Positions 47,083 to 56,853 of a DNA stretch of 64,000 nucleotides are shown here, piece by piece. The translations under genes and the position numbers were made by a program. The first letter of the stretch is position 1. Each line of letters opens with the position of its first letter. The notes under the pieces are model-generated. The model did not search any database, was not told the DNA's origin, and worked only from the letters and a program-made list of their open reading frames with translations. The DNA is from Thalassolituus marinus (lineage in GTDB: Bacteria > Pseudomonadota > Gammaproteobacteria > Pseudomonadales > Oceanobacteraceae), in the NCBI RefSeq assembly GCF_020320395.1, contig NZ_JAEDAH010000008.1, positions 1 through 64,000 of the forward strand, written 5' to 3'.

Positions 47083-48024
47083 TTAACTGAGCCAGCTGGT
47101 AATGCGCGGCCAGACTTCACGCGCAGCTTCGGGGCTTACGATCATATCGACATGGCCGTAATCTTTGCTCAGACCACTCTGCACACCCAGCGTTTCAACC
47201 GTCTTCTCGCCGCCATACATGTCTGCAAAGCGCGTGCAGTAGCGTGCCGGATCAGACGAGTCAGCTGCTGCGGCCAGTGCCAGCAATGGTACCTGGGTCC
47301 CCTGCTTCCATAGCGGCAGTAGTTTTTTTCTCTGTGCGGGCAGCTGCCAGCTACCCAGAAGACTGTGGCGCTTCAGATACTCACTAATTAGCGCTGCCGG
47401 TTCATTTTCCGGGCCAATGCCATGTTTGCGCCCGTCCATCTCACCTTTACTACGAACAGCTGCACGAAGGCTGAGACTAATGCCAGGGATCCACTGATAC
47501 CAGGGGCGACGTATAGCCTGACTGCCCAATAGTACGATGGCACGACAGTCGGCTTCTGCCAGTGTGCCGGCTGCGATGGCAGAAGCAATGACAACACCGC
47601 CAAGCGAGTGACCAATCCATGCCGGACTGGCGCCTGACTTTTCCTTCACAAAAGCATTTACTGCGGGCAAGTCGTGCAGCACATACTGTTCGAGAGTGTT
47701 TTTACTGTATTGATGGTTGCGCGGCGATAAACCATGGCCGCGCATCTCCATCATCCATACATCAAAGCCGTTCTCGGCCAGATGCCGTGCAAGCCCCTCA
47801 CCTTTGGCCGAGAGCCAGAAGCCGCGATTGCTGAAGCTGCCATGCAGGAGTACAACCGGACCCTTGCTGGCTGTAACGCCTGCTAGGCCCAGGTGAGAGA
47901 CGGCAATCTGGACTGATTTGTCATCGTCCAGATTGTGCTTAACCAGATACACATCTTCGGTCAGACTGCCGAAGACATCCGCCCTCAGCAACGATACCGG
48001 GAATAGCTGACTGCTACTCTTCAT
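47083..48024 (-). CDS. alpha/beta hydrolase
   Basis: A 313-residue alpha/beta hydrolase with the oxyanion segment VVLLHGSFSNRG, nucleophile Ser140 in WIGHSLGGVV and the catalytic His in DYGHVDMIVS near the end. MEMRGHGLSPRN follows strand 4. It lies five bases downstream of ppsA and one base upstream of the reductase gene. Substrate unknown; no signal peptide. Confidence 0.88.
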   Translation of the reverse strand: MKSSSQLFPVSLLRADVFGSLTEDVYLVKHNLDDDKSVQIAVSHLGLAGVTASKGPVVLLHGSFSNRGFWLSAKGEGLARHLAENGFDVWMMEMRGHGLSPRNHQYSKNTLEQYVLHDLPAVNAFVKEKSGASPAWIGHSLGGVVIASAIAAGTLAEADCRAIVLLGSQAIRRPWYQWIPGISLSLRAAVRSKGEMDGRKHGIGPENEPAALISEYLKRHSLLGSWQLPAQRKKLLPLWKQGTQVPLLALAAAADSSDPARYCTRFADMYGGEKTVETLGVQSGLSKDYGHVDMIVSPEAAREVWPRITSWLS

Positions 48025-48029
48025 GCTAA

Positions 48030-50393
48030 TTACTTATCCGCCAGGAAGAACCAGGTATCCAGTACTGAGTCCGGGTTGAGCGATACACTATCAATGCCGC
48101 GTTCCATCAGCCACTTGGCAAAATCCGGGTGATCCGATGGTCCCTGGCCGCAGATGCCAATGTACTTATTGGCTTTTTTACAGGCGCTGATGGCGTTTTC
48201 CAGCAGTGCAAGTATCGCCTCATTACGTTCATCAAACAGGTGAGCGATGATGCCGGAGTCGCGATCCAGCCCCAGTGTCAACTGAGTAAGGTCGTTGGAG
48301 CCGATAGAGAATCCATCGAAGTGCTCAAGGAACTGCTCCGCAAGAATGGCGTTGGCCGGCAGTTCACACATCATGATCAGCTTCAGGTCGTTTTCGCCAC
48401 GCTTAAGACCATTTTCCTCCAGCAAGCTCACCACTTGCTCGGCTTCGCCAACAGTACGTACAAATGGCACCATGATTTCAACGTTGGTGAAGCCCATTTC
48501 ATTACGTACTTTTTTCATCGCACGACATTCAAGTTCGAAGCAGTCACGGAAGTTTTTCGAGATATAACGTGACGCGCCACGGAAGCCCAGCATCGGGTTT
48601 TCTTCTTCCGGCTCGTACAAACGACCGCCAATCAGGTTGGCGTATTCATTGGACTTGAAGTCGGACAGACGTACGATAACGCGCTTAGGCCAGAACGCCG
48701 CCGCCAGCGTCGAAATACCCTCAACAAGCTTTTCAACGTAGAAGTCGACCGGCCCAGGGTAGCCTGAAATCCGACGAGCAACGGTAGGCTTAACTTCATC
48801 CGGCAGATTGTCGAAGTTGAGCAACGCCTTAGGGTGTACGCCAATCATACGGTTGATAATGAATTCGAGACGGGCAAGACCGACGCCGGCATTTGGCAGT
48901 CCCTGGAAGTCAAATGCACGGTCCGGGTTACCAACGTTCATCATGATTTTGAACGGCAGGTCCGGCATCTGATCGACGCTATTAGTACGGATGTCGAAGT
49001 CGAGAGCGCCCTGATAAACGAAGCCGGTATCACCTTCAGCGCAGGATACAGTGACATCCTGACCGTCTTTCAGTTTCTCTGTGGCATCTTCACAACCGAC
49101 CACCGCCGGAATGCCGAGTTCGCGCGCGATAATGGCCGCATGGCAGGTGCGACCGCCACGGTTAGTTACGATGGCTGCAGAGCGCTTCATGACCGGCTCC
49201 CAGTCCGGATCAGTCATATCTGCTACCAGAACGTCACCTTCCTGGACCTGATCCATCTGATCAATGCTGTCAATGACGCGTACCTTGCCTTTGCCAATGC
49301 GGTGGCCAATAGAACGGCCTTCAACCAGAACCTGTCCGGTTTCTTTCAGCAGATAACGCTCCATTACGTTCTTGCTGGCACGGCTTTTGACGGTTTCAGG
49401 ACGTGCCTGAACAATGTACAGCTGGCCGTCGTCACCATCTTTGGCCCACTCGATGTCCATCGGACGCCCGTAGTGTTTTTCAATGATCATTGCCTGACGG
49501 GCGAGACCTTCGACTTCTGCGTCGGTAACGGAGAATACCTGGCGCAACTCACGGTCGACACGCTGAGTTTCGACAGAACGGCCGACGGCGGCGTCCTCGG
49601 CGTAAACCATTTTGATGGCCTTAGCGCCCAGGTTGCGGCGCAGAATGGCAGGACGCCCTTCTGTCAGGTTGTTCTTGTGTACGTAGAATTCGTCCGGGTT
49701 TACAGCCCCCTGCACGACAGTTTCACCGAGGCCGTAGGATGAGGTTACAAACACCACCTGATCGAAGCCGGATTCGGTGTCCAGCGTGAACATGACACCA
49801 CTGGAGGCAGTTTCTGAGCGCACCATGCGCTGCACACCCGCTGACAGGGCAACCTTGTGGTGATCAAAGCCCTGATGATCACGGTAGGCAATGGCCCGGT
49901 CATTGAAAAGCGAGGCGAACACGTCCCGAATGGCGTGCAGTACGTTTTCAATGCCAACGATATTGAGATGTGTCTCCTGCTGACCAGCAAAGGATGCGTC
50001 CGGCAGGTCTTCTGCGGTTGCTGATGAGCGTACGGCCACGGCCATACGTTCATTGCCTTCCTGCAGTTTACTGAAAGCCTCACGAACTGCGGATTCCAGA
50101 GCCGGAGGCAGCGGTGCCTCGAGAATCCAGTTGCGGATCTGAGCGCCTGTTTCGGTCAGCGCACGGATGTCGTCTACATTCAGGCTGTCCAGCGCGGCCT
50201 GGATGCGGGTATCGAGACCTTCGTGGGCGAGAAATTCACGATAGGCAGAAGCAGTGGTTGCGAAGCCATTGGGCACCGAAACGCCAGCATTGGTAAGATT
50301 GCTGATCATTTCACCGAGCGAGGCGTTCTTGCCACCTACCAGCTCTACATCGCCCATGGATACCTGATCGAACCAGAGTACGTAATCAGTCAA
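48030..50393 (-). CDS. ppsA: phosphoenolpyruvate synthase, TTG start
   Basis: Makes PEP from pyruvate with ATP for gluconeogenesis; 787 residues (E. coli 792). The ATP-grasp domain starts with [11 protein letters not shown], the phosphohistidine is in [15 protein letters not shown], and the C-terminal barrel ends with the catalytic Cys in [10 protein letters not shown]. The start codon is TTG at 50393, with AGGAG seven bases upstream and the protein beginning [10 protein letters not shown] as expected from homologues. A longer in-frame extension to 50486 would lack family similarity. Divergent from its regulator ppsR. Confidence 0.96.
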   Translation of the reverse strand: MTDYVLWFDQVSMGDVELVGGKNASLGEMISNLTNAGVSVPNGFATTASAYREFLAHEGLDTRIQAALDSLNVDDIRALTETGAQIRNWILEAPLPPALESAVREAFSKLQEGNERMAVAVRSSATAEDLPDASFAGQQETHLNIVGIENVLHAIRDVFASLFNDRAIAYRDHQGFDHHKVALSAGVQRMVRSETASSGVMFTLDTESGFDQVVFVTSSYGLGETVVQGAVNPDEFYVHKNNLTEGRPAILRRNLGAKAIKMVYAEDAAVGRSVETQRVDRELRQVFSVTDAEVEGLARQAMIIEKHYGRPMDIEWAKDGDDGQLYIVQARPETVKSRASKNVMERYLLKETGQVLVEGRSIGHRIGKGKVRVIDSIDQMDQVQEGDVLVADMTDPDWEPVMKRSAAIVTNRGGRTCHAAIIARELGIPAVVGCEDATEKLKDGQDVTVSCAEGDTGFVYQGALDFDIRTNSVDQMPDLPFKIMMNVGNPDRAFDFQGLPNAGVGLARLEFIINRMIGVHPKALLNFDNLPDEVKPTVARRISGYPGPVDFYVEKLVEGISTLAAAFWPKRVIVRLSDFKSNEYANLIGGRLYEPEEENPMLGFRGASRYISKNFRDCFELECRAMKKVRNEMGFTNVEIMVPFVRTVGEAEQVVSLLEENGLKRGENDLKLIMMCELPANAILAEQFLEHFDGFSIGSNDLTQLTLGLDRDSGIIAHLFDERNEAILALLENAISACKKANKYIGICGQGPSDHPDFAKWLMERGIDSVSLNPDSVLDTWFFLADK

Positions 50394-50494
50394 CGCTATT
50401 CTCCTGTGTTTGCACGTCTGCCTTAATCCCCTACAATCGACTTTTGCGGTCTCAGGGCTGCGTAATACTAAGTGGACAGGAAACAAATTTCCAC

Positions 50495-51316
50495 ATGAAG
50501 CGGACAGCGTTTTTTATTTCAGACGGCACCGGCATTACTGCAGAAACACTCGGCAACAGCCTGCTTGCTCAATTTGAGAGCATAGAATTCGAGCGGGTTA
50601 CCCTGCCCTATGTCGATAGCACCGAAAAAGCCCTTAAGGCGGTTGAGCGCATCAACAGCAAGGCGGCTGAAAAAGGTCACCCGGTGATTATTTTCGATAC
50701 CATCGTGAATAAGGATATCCGTAAAATTATTGACCAGGCCAATGGGCTGAATATCGATATTTTTACTGCCTTTCTGGCGCCCATTGAAAAAGCGCTTGAG
50801 GTGGAATCGTCTTACAGTGTGGGGAAATCGCACTCAGCAACGACCAGTCCCAATTACCTGCATCGCATTGATGCTGTGAATTTTGCATTGGATAACGACG
50901 ATGGTGCCCGCACCCGCCATTACGCAGAGGCGGACATTATTCTGGTGGGTGTATCCCGTTCCGGTAAGACGCCAACCTGCCTGTACATGGCAATGCAGTT
51001 CGGAATCAAAGCAGCGAATTACCCTCTGACCGAAGAGGATATGATGGACCTGCGTATTCCTAAGTCCCTCGAGCCCTTCCGGCAAAAGCTGTTCGGGCTG
51101 ACTATTGACCCGGATCGTCTGGCAGCAATACGCAACGAGCGCCGCGCCAATAGCCGTTACGCCTCACTCAAACAGTGTTATCACGAAATCGACGAGGTCG
51201 AGATGCTGTATCAGCGTGAGAACATTCCGTTTATCAGCACCACAGATAAATCCATCGAGGAAATATCTACCCGAATTATGGCTGAAACCGGACTGGAACG
51301 CCGTTTACAGAGTTGA
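50495..51316 (+). CDS. ppsR: PEP synthase regulatory protein (kinase/pyrophosphorylase)
   Basis: DUF299 bifunctional enzyme that switches PEP synthase off by ADP-dependent phosphorylation and on by phosphorolysis. It has 273 residues with the P-loop [10 protein letters not shown] at 152-161 and the family start [18 protein letters not shown]. Divergent pairing with ppsA is standard. The stop overlaps the convergent hydrolase gene by 12 bases. Confidence 0.95.
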   Translation: MKRTAFFISDGTGITAETLGNSLLAQFESIEFERVTLPYVDSTEKALKAVERINSKAAEKGHPVIIFDTIVNKDIRKIIDQANGLNIDIFTAFLAPIEKALEVESSYSVGKSHSATTSPNYLHRIDAVNFALDNDDGARTRHYAEADIILVGVSRSGKTPTCLYMAMQFGIKAANYPLTEEDMMDLRIPKSLEPFRQKLFGLTIDPDRLAAIRNERRANSRYASLKQCYHEIDEVEMLYQRENIPFISTTDKSIEEISTRIMAETGLERRLQS

Positions 51317-52156
51317 CTGGCGCAGCTGACTCATCGCTTTTGCGATAAAGCGCGGTTTGGTAAAGACGAGGCTATGGTCTGCTCCGGGCACCGCAACAAA
51401 CTGCCAGTCGGCTGATTGCTCGGCCAGCAGGCGGTGGCGTCCATGCATCGAAGCAGGGCTTAACTCACCGGCAAAGCTGATACCACTGGTCGGGGCAACC
51501 CACTGACCGAATTCAACCTGATGATTGAGTAGTGCCTGACTTACTGAACGCAGGGCGTGCGCGAAGCCCCTGCTATTCTGCTTAAGGCGGTCGACTGTCA
51601 GTCGATCAATCTGGGGGTTGCTGAGTCTCTGCGGCGAAACCGAGTTCAGGAAGTCCAGGTAGGGTTGCGAGTCGTCTGGATTTGCTAGTACCTGATCCGA
51701 CACTGTCAGATAATCATCAGCCTTGCGGATGATTAGCTGCTGATCAGATGAAAACAGCATCGCAGGCTCAATAAGAAAACACAGTTCCGTGTTGAATGTT
51801 TTGCTTAATAACTGGTGAGCAATCATTCCGCCAAAGGAATAGCCACAAACATCAAACTCGTGCCAGTCCAGAGCGTACAGAAGTTCTTCAATCTGCTGCG
51901 TGAAATCTTCCAGTCTCGGGGCCGGGTTGGCGAGAAATTGCGACTTCCCCATCCCAGCAATATCCGGAATCAGAAGCTCATCCCAGCCACGCAGGTAGTT
52001 AGCAAGGTATGTCCAGGTCAACTCCCCCGGGACGCCAGCTCCGTGCAGTAGCAGCAGGCGCTTGCCTGACAAACCCTGCTCTTCGTTACTGTGACGTGCA
52101 ATGATCGCGTGCTGTCGGGCAGATTGCGTTGAAATATTGACCTGTATCTTTTCCAT
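51305..52156 (-). CDS. alpha/beta hydrolase at the end of the fil-like cluster
   Basis: A 283-residue alpha/beta hydrolase with [11 protein letters not shown], nucleophile Ser107 in VCGYSFGGM and a C-terminal GADHSLVF His. No signal peptide is visible, so it should be cytoplasmic. It follows the DUF4124 gene after nine bases, so it is probably in the same transcript as the fil-like genes. Whether it belongs functionally is unclear. It converges on ppsR with 12 overlapping bases. Confidence 0.85.
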   Translation of the reverse strand: MEKIQVNISTQSARQHAIIARHSNEEQGLSGKRLLLLHGAGVPGELTWTYLANYLRGWDELLIPDIAGMGKSQFLANPAPRLEDFTQQIEELLYALDWHEFDVCGYSFGGMIAHQLLSKTFNTELCFLIEPAMLFSSDQQLIIRKADDYLTVSDQVLANPDDSQPYLDFLNSVSPQRLSNPQIDRLTVDRLKQNSRGFAHALRSVSQALLNHQVEFGQWVAPTSGISFAGELSPASMHGRHRLLAEQSADWQFVAVPGADHSLVFTKPRFIAKAMSQLRQSTL

Positions 52157-52165
52157 AGTATTTGT

Positions 52166-53041
52166 TCAGCGACTCACCGGTAGCCATTCAATTTCAGCAG
52201 AAGCATCTGCTGCCGCACCGTTGGGAAAGTATAGGATAAAGTGAGTAACATCAGGGTCTGCCACCTCTATGCGTGACTCCCTGTTTTCTACGCTCGCCCA
52301 TGTTTCTGCGTTGATTACACCACTTAGCGCAGGAATCAGGTGGAGTGGTTTTGCATGCTTATCAAGAGCCAGTAGCGCAGGTCCCGAATGATCGCCACGC
52401 AATATCACTGAAAGAATATGATTTGTCGGACTGCGGCGTACTTTGAAAAACCAGGCTGGGGCTTCGCCTTTTACAGTTCTGAATAATGTATTGGTTCCTG
52501 GTCTGCTAAACAGCACCGACTTGTTTTCCGGGATACTATCAGCAAACGCTTTCAGATACTGGCCGCAACAAGGGCCATCATAGATATGCTGTGGCAGCCG
52601 CATAGGCGGAATTAGGGAGTGATCAAAAAACTCTTCCTCGACCGCCGATGTCTCACTGACAGCACTCGCTGTTTCTGGTGTTACAAATTCAGTATGACGC
52701 TGACCTGAACTATCGATCCAGATGTAGAACGGCGGTTTGTTCTTTTGTTCTTCGGCAAGTTTCGAAGCCAGCTGCTCTTCGTCCAGAAACTCATTCTTGG
52801 CACTTATGTTCGGTGAGGTTGAGACCTGTTCCTGCCGGGGTGTCTGGGAGCTCTTCAGGGTGTTGTGAATGCGTCCTTCTGCATCAACCCAGGTGAAGTA
52901 TTCTTCTTCTGCCGCAAGAGGTAGCGGCAAAAGAAGACACAGAAGTGAAATCAGAATTTTGTTCGGAAACTGATACCGGCGGCACCGATGGTGAGCTTGG
53001 TTTCTACGTCGAGACCAGGATAAGGGTTGGTTACGGTACAT
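52166..53041 (-). CDS. DUF4124-type periplasmic protein with MalM-like C-terminus
   Basis: A hydrophobic stretch (ILISLLCLLLPLPLAA) acts as signal peptide. Two short DUF4124-like strands follow (EYFTWVDAEGRIHNT and FYIWIDSSGQRHTEF), then a GPCCGQY cysteine pair and a C-terminal beta-sandwich region similar in pattern to MalM. The ATG at 53041 gives a 29-residue Arg-rich front and overlaps the FadL-like gene by 91 bases. No other ATG, GTG or TTG lies before the signal peptide, so the true start may be 53041 or an unusual codon. A protein of this kind may correspond to FilE of the Acinetobacter cluster, but I cannot confirm that. Confidence 0.65.
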   Translation of the reverse strand: MYRNQPLSWSRRRNQAHHRCRRYQFPNKILISLLCLLLPLPLAAEEEYFTWVDAEGRIHNTLKSSQTPRQEQVSTSPNISAKNEFLDEEQLASKLAEEQKNKPPFYIWIDSSGQRHTEFVTPETASAVSETSAVEEEFFDHSLIPPMRLPQHIYDGPCCGQYLKAFADSIPENKSVLFSRPGTNTLFRTVKGEAPAWFFKVRRSPTNHILSVILRGDHSGPALLALDKHAKPLHLIPALSGVINAETWASVENRESRIEVADPDVTHFILYFPNGAAADASAEIEWLPVSR

Positions 53042-54597
53042 GTCAGACAGTTTCGGTTAAGCGAATTACTTGAATTTGGATAATCACCGGTCGCCTCGGC
53101 ATCTTGCGGATCAGCGAGAATAGTCTCTTTAGATTGCATGAAGCTGAGCGACAGATCAACGACCGTATCCATATCCCATTGATAACCCATACCCACGCTA
53201 TACATGCGCATGAAGCCTAGCGGAGCCTGAATGCTTCGTGCATCTTCCGGAATAGAGGTTTCACGTGGCTCATAGCCTGCTCGCAATTGAATTCGTGAGT
53301 TCAGGTCGTACTGGAAGCCAAAGGAATAGCTCCATACGCTACGATAGCCCATCGGCTGGCGCAGGGTTGTCGAGGTTACCAGCTCCGGAGCCAGGGTTTT
53401 TGCGGCACCAAGGAAACCAACCTGGCGGTCGAATTCGAAATACAGCGAGTCCCATTTATCGAAATCTGTCCAGCCAGCATCGACATTTAACTGATAACGG
53501 TCGAGAAAACGGAACTTGGTACCAATCTGCAAGTGCTGTGGATAGGTGAGCTTGGTGGAAACATGACCTTTTTCACGGGCGACGCCGGATGGCAGCGAAA
53601 AAATCGCCCCGCCAATAGCCCCGATAATAGATTGATTGAAGCGTTGGAAGAACTCCGAAAAATCATCCGTATATTTAAGATCATAGGTGCCTTTAAGGTG
53701 AGCTTCCGCTTCGCTCTGATAGCCGACACCCATTGCAAACCAGTCCGAAGGTTCCCATAAAAAGCCAAGGTTAAAAGACGGTGACAGGGTTTCTTCGGTT
53801 TGAATCTTTAATGTACCAACATCATCGTACGGCCCGACATTACCACCACACAGGGTAATGATCGGTGCCAGAGGATCGTTGCCGGTCTGATTTCCGTCTT
53901 CGTCAAAACAACCAAAGGCATCCTGAAGCTCTTCCAGTACGCCAATCAGAATGTTAGGTGCACGCAGATCCTGTTCAACTGCTACCGCCTGGTGTGAGAA
54001 CAGAAAGCTGGCACCTACAGAAAACTCTTCATTAACCTTGTAGCCAAACGATGGCGACAGGTAAGTGAAGCGCTGTAACGCTACCTGCTTGGCCTGGTAG
54101 CGGCCGGGATCGTCGTCTTCCTTGGCAAAGCCCGCTGCCATTGGCGCGTAAACAGCATTGGCAAAGGTGAACTTGGATCCAGGTGGCTGAATAGAGACAC
54201 CGCCAGTCGGCAAGGTCAGTACCGGCATATGCATCGGTAAAATTCCTACGCCGGGAAGATAGGCTGCAGCAGACGCATGGCTTTCCGCCTCGCCGTTTTC
54301 ATCGAGGATCGGATCATCTGCAATTTCGACCAGATTTCCTTCGTTACGATCATAGTCGTCCGGCAAGGAGAATTTCGCCTCGGCAGACAAGACGATATTC
54401 ATGGCTTCTATCTGAATCTGACGTCCATCCAGCTTGGTAAGGCCAGCCGGATTGAAGTGGATATCCATAATGCCGACCGGGTCTGCAGTAACCGCATTAC
54501 CCAGCGACATCGCTTTTGTGTCCAGGAACAGGTTTTGCGCTAGCTGAGCGCTGGCCATTCCCGGAAGCAAAAGAATAAGTGGTGTAAGAAAACGCAT
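52951..54597 (-). CDS. OmpP1/FadL-family outer membrane protein
   Basis: A 548-residue barrel protein with signal peptide (MRFLTPLILLLPGMASAQ) and a FadL-like N-terminus (AMSLGNAVTADPVGIMDIHFNPAGLTKLDG), many amphipathic strands and a C-terminal Phe (SFRTKF). Classical FadL moves long-chain fatty acids. Here the gene sits in the middle of a putative secretion cluster, so it may have another job. The ATG at 54597 is chosen over an upstream TTG. It lies 48 bp after the coiled-coil barrel gene. Confidence 0.85.
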   Translation of the reverse strand: MRFLTPLILLLPGMASAQLAQNLFLDTKAMSLGNAVTADPVGIMDIHFNPAGLTKLDGRQIQIEAMNIVLSAEAKFSLPDDYDRNEGNLVEIADDPILDENGEAESHASAAAYLPGVGILPMHMPVLTLPTGGVSIQPPGSKFTFANAVYAPMAAGFAKEDDDPGRYQAKQVALQRFTYLSPSFGYKVNEEFSVGASFLFSHQAVAVEQDLRAPNILIGVLEELQDAFGCFDEDGNQTGNDPLAPIITLCGGNVGPYDDVGTLKIQTEETLSPSFNLGFLWEPSDWFAMGVGYQSEAEAHLKGTYDLKYTDDFSEFFQRFNQSIIGAIGGAIFSLPSGVAREKGHVSTKLTYPQHLQIGTKFRFLDRYQLNVDAGWTDFDKWDSLYFEFDRQVGFLGAAKTLAPELVTSTTLRQPMGYRSVWSYSFGFQYDLNSRIQLRAGYEPRETSIPEDARSIQAPLGFMRMYSVGMGYQWDMDTVVDLSLSFMQSKETILADPQDAEATGDYPNSSNSLNRNCLTCTVTNPYPGLDVETKLTIGAAGISFRTKF

Positions 54598-54645
54598 AAT
54601 AACTGTCACTACCCTGTTGTTCTTATAAGTTTCAGTAAATGACAA

Positions 54646-55713
54646 TTAACTGCCGGAGGCCGGCTTGACGCCCTCAATGTCGATCGGCAAAGACAGACCC
54701 AGAATAATGTCCGGGGAAAGCTCCGTCATACCGAAACCGACGTTGATGTTGGCAATGGTTTTTGGCGAGACGCGTACGCCGAGTGCAAAGTTCATGATGC
54801 CGCTCATCTGACTGCCAGCCACAGAACTCTGGGTGTTTCCTGTTGATGGCGTATAAAGTTCAAAGCGAGTGCGATCATTGTATGAGCCCTGGAAAGATGC
54901 GCTCAATGAAACATCATAGGAAAGCGAATACGCAAAACCCATGGAAAAAGAAATGCTGTTGCCCGGGTGAACTTCTTTAAGAATTGATGCACCGCGGACC
55001 TGATTCAGGTCGGTAACCGGAACGTTGTAGGTGTAACTACCAGAACCGAACAACACAACCGGGTCCATTACTTTGGATGCACTCATACCACCGCTCAGGC
55101 TATATGTACCAGAGCCGGTAGACAGGTTTTTGTTGAGGTTGATTTCGTATGGGCTATCACCGGTTTTAAGTTTGCCAGTGGCGAAAAAAGTTTCTGACAT
55201 TTTGCCCGGGACGTACTCAAACGGCTGGAAGCGAACTGTTCCGCTGATATCACCCATGGAATACGCGGTCAGCTCTTCTTCAGTGTCGAATTTGGCGACC
55301 AGCGGCAGGCGACCACTCAGGGTGATGTTGTCAAACAGGCCGTAGTCCAGAGTAAAGGCATTAGTGAAGGTGTGACTGGCAACTGGCGAAACGTCCGCAT
55401 TTCGAATCACCTGATTACCCGTTGGCTGATCTTCTGAATCCAGGTTTTGCTCAATAACAAGATTGATACGCTGGTCGCCGTAGTAGCTGTAATCAAAATT
55501 GTAATTCAGCGAAACGCCACCGCGTTTGAGAAGCGAATAGTTTTTCTCGGCAGCCTCAAACACTTCTTCAAGTGCTTTCTCAGTATCTGCGTCGTTGTCC
55601 TGTTTAGTCAGAGCTTCACGTGCTTTGGACAGGTCCTGCGCCTGATCCGCAAAAGCAACAGGCGCCAGCAGAGTGAGTGCAGTAGTAAGAATAATTGGAG
55701 AGCGAATAAACAT
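54646..55713 (-). CDS. outer membrane barrel with helical N-terminal segment, FapF/FilC-like
   Basis: A 355-residue protein: signal peptide (MFIRSPIILTTALTLLAPVA, cleaved near FAD), a charged helical stretch of about 45 residues (DLSKAREALTKQDNDADTEK and onward), then a beta-barrel of alternating amphipathic strands (VSLNYNFDYSYYGDQ ... GLSLPIDIEG). A coiled segment in front of a barrel is the plan of FapF, the pore that exports Pseudomonas amyloid subunits. The family also resembles the Phenol_MetA_deg transporter group. AAAGGAAT gives a good ribosome binding site. Confidence 0.75.
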   Translation of the reverse strand: MFIRSPIILTTALTLLAPVAFADQAQDLSKAREALTKQDNDADTEKALEEVFEAAEKNYSLLKRGGVSLNYNFDYSYYGDQRINLVIEQNLDSEDQPTGNQVIRNADVSPVASHTFTNAFTLDYGLFDNITLSGRLPLVAKFDTEEELTAYSMGDISGTVRFQPFEYVPGKMSETFFATGKLKTGDSPYEINLNKNLSTGSGTYSLSGGMSASKVMDPVVLFGSGSYTYNVPVTDLNQVRGASILKEVHPGNSISFSMGFAYSLSYDVSLSASFQGSYNDRTRFELYTPSTGNTQSSVAGSQMSGIMNFALGVRVSPKTIANINVGFGMTELSPDIILGLSLPIDIEGVKPASGS

Positions 55714-55738
55714 GAATATTCCTTTAAACCTGTATTTA

Positions 55739-56671
55739 TTATTTTCGTCTAAAGCGCAGCTCTTTTTCGTAAGCTGGTTCAATTTCGGTGGTATAGCGCA
55801 CGTTAAATTCTGAAGCGTCAACACCATCGGAAGCGTCTTCAATAACTATTTCGTAAACGTACTGATCATCATCATTTTTAACTGCAAGTCCGTTTTCGTC
55901 GAGCTTCAGCTGAAATGAAGAGCGAGCATTATTGCTGAGAGAGGCGATTTTATTGGTGATCGCGTCCTCGTATTTCATTGTCATCAGTGGAAATTCTTTA
56001 AACGTATTCTCGGCAATCAGGTAGTCGGATACATAGCGCATGTCTTCTTCGCGCAACTCGAGGCCGCTTGCCGGGCGGTGGCCATTAGGGAATACAATAA
56101 AGAGTACATTGTTGTCCCAGACTTCGAGAAAGCGGCTCAGTGTAAAGCTGATATTTCCCAGTGCCGGATCGGCAACATATACGCGGTTATCGTACACCGA
56201 GCGAATAACAACGAAGTGCTTAAAACCAGCGTATTCAATGGGAGCGATTGCCGGGTGGTCAAGCTCAAGCAAATCTTTAGCTTCTGCCTTAAAGCCGCCA
56301 GATGGATGGCCCAGTGCAGTTACCAGTCGCTTCATGTCCAGCAGGGAAAATCCGCGGCGTTCAACGATGCGTTCCGTTTCGCCAAAGCGCAGCAGACCTT
56401 CCATTACCTGACGCTCCTGGAAGTTACGGCCGAGGTAAAAGTCGAGCAAGGTGGTCAGAGCTGCAGAGCCACAGGAGTAGTCGTACGCCTGGCGTACAAC
56501 ATTACGGAATTTCTGTACATTAAGCGGCTCAACATTAACCAGCTGGTCCTGTTGAAACGGTTCGTTAACAGCGACACGATAGAAAGTATCGCCCTGCTGG
56601 CGGTCATTGACGATAGCCAGCTCGTGAACCATGGCAAAGCCGATAATGGATCCCAGTAAAATAATAAACAC
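55739..56671 (-). CDS. C39-family cysteine peptidase, FapD/FilB-like
   Basis: A 310-residue protein with a hydrophobic N-terminus (GTG start, MFIILLGSIIGFAMVHEL) that is either a signal peptide or an anchor. The peptidase C39 domain follows: oxyanion Gln61, nucleophile Cys67 in DYSCGSAALTTLL, His152 in GFKHFVVIRSV and Asp168 in YVADPALGN. C39 peptidases cut leader peptides at double-glycine sites or, in the fap operon (FapD), support amyloid export. Here no ABC transporter domain is fused. The C-terminal 110 residues are unlike C39 and unrecognised. Confidence 0.88.
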   Translation of the reverse strand: MFIILLGSIIGFAMVHELAIVNDRQQGDTFYRVAVNEPFQQDQLVNVEPLNVQKFRNVVRQAYDYSCGSAALTTLLDFYLGRNFQERQVMEGLLRFGETERIVERRGFSLLDMKRLVTALGHPSGGFKAEAKDLLELDHPAIAPIEYAGFKHFVVIRSVYDNRVYVADPALGNISFTLSRFLEVWDNNVLFIVFPNGHRPASGLELREEDMRYVSDYLIAENTFKEFPLMTMKYEDAITNKIASLSNNARSSFQLKLDENGLAVKNDDDQYVYEIVIEDASDGVDASEFNVRYTTEIEPAYEKELRFRRK

Positions 56672-56812
56672 TGATCAGGTGCCTCTGCTCGGGTGAGCGT
56701 TTTTATTGTTATTAATTTAGCGAATCAATGTTACATAAAAAAACAAAGCGTACCAACCTTTAAATTGGCCGCGAAAGAACATTTTGTAAATATTTCAGCA
56801 TATTAGAGGTAT

Positions 56813-56840
56813 AAAAAAACCCGCCGAAGCGGGTTTTTTA
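56813..56840 (-). terminator. terminator after the first fil-like gene
   Basis: On the minus strand ACCCGC, TTCG loop, GCGGGT and a run of seven T. It lies between the secreted protein gene and the peptidase gene, which would keep the structural protein in excess over the export genes. Confidence 0.85.
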
Positions 56841-56853
56841 GCGATCTCAGATC

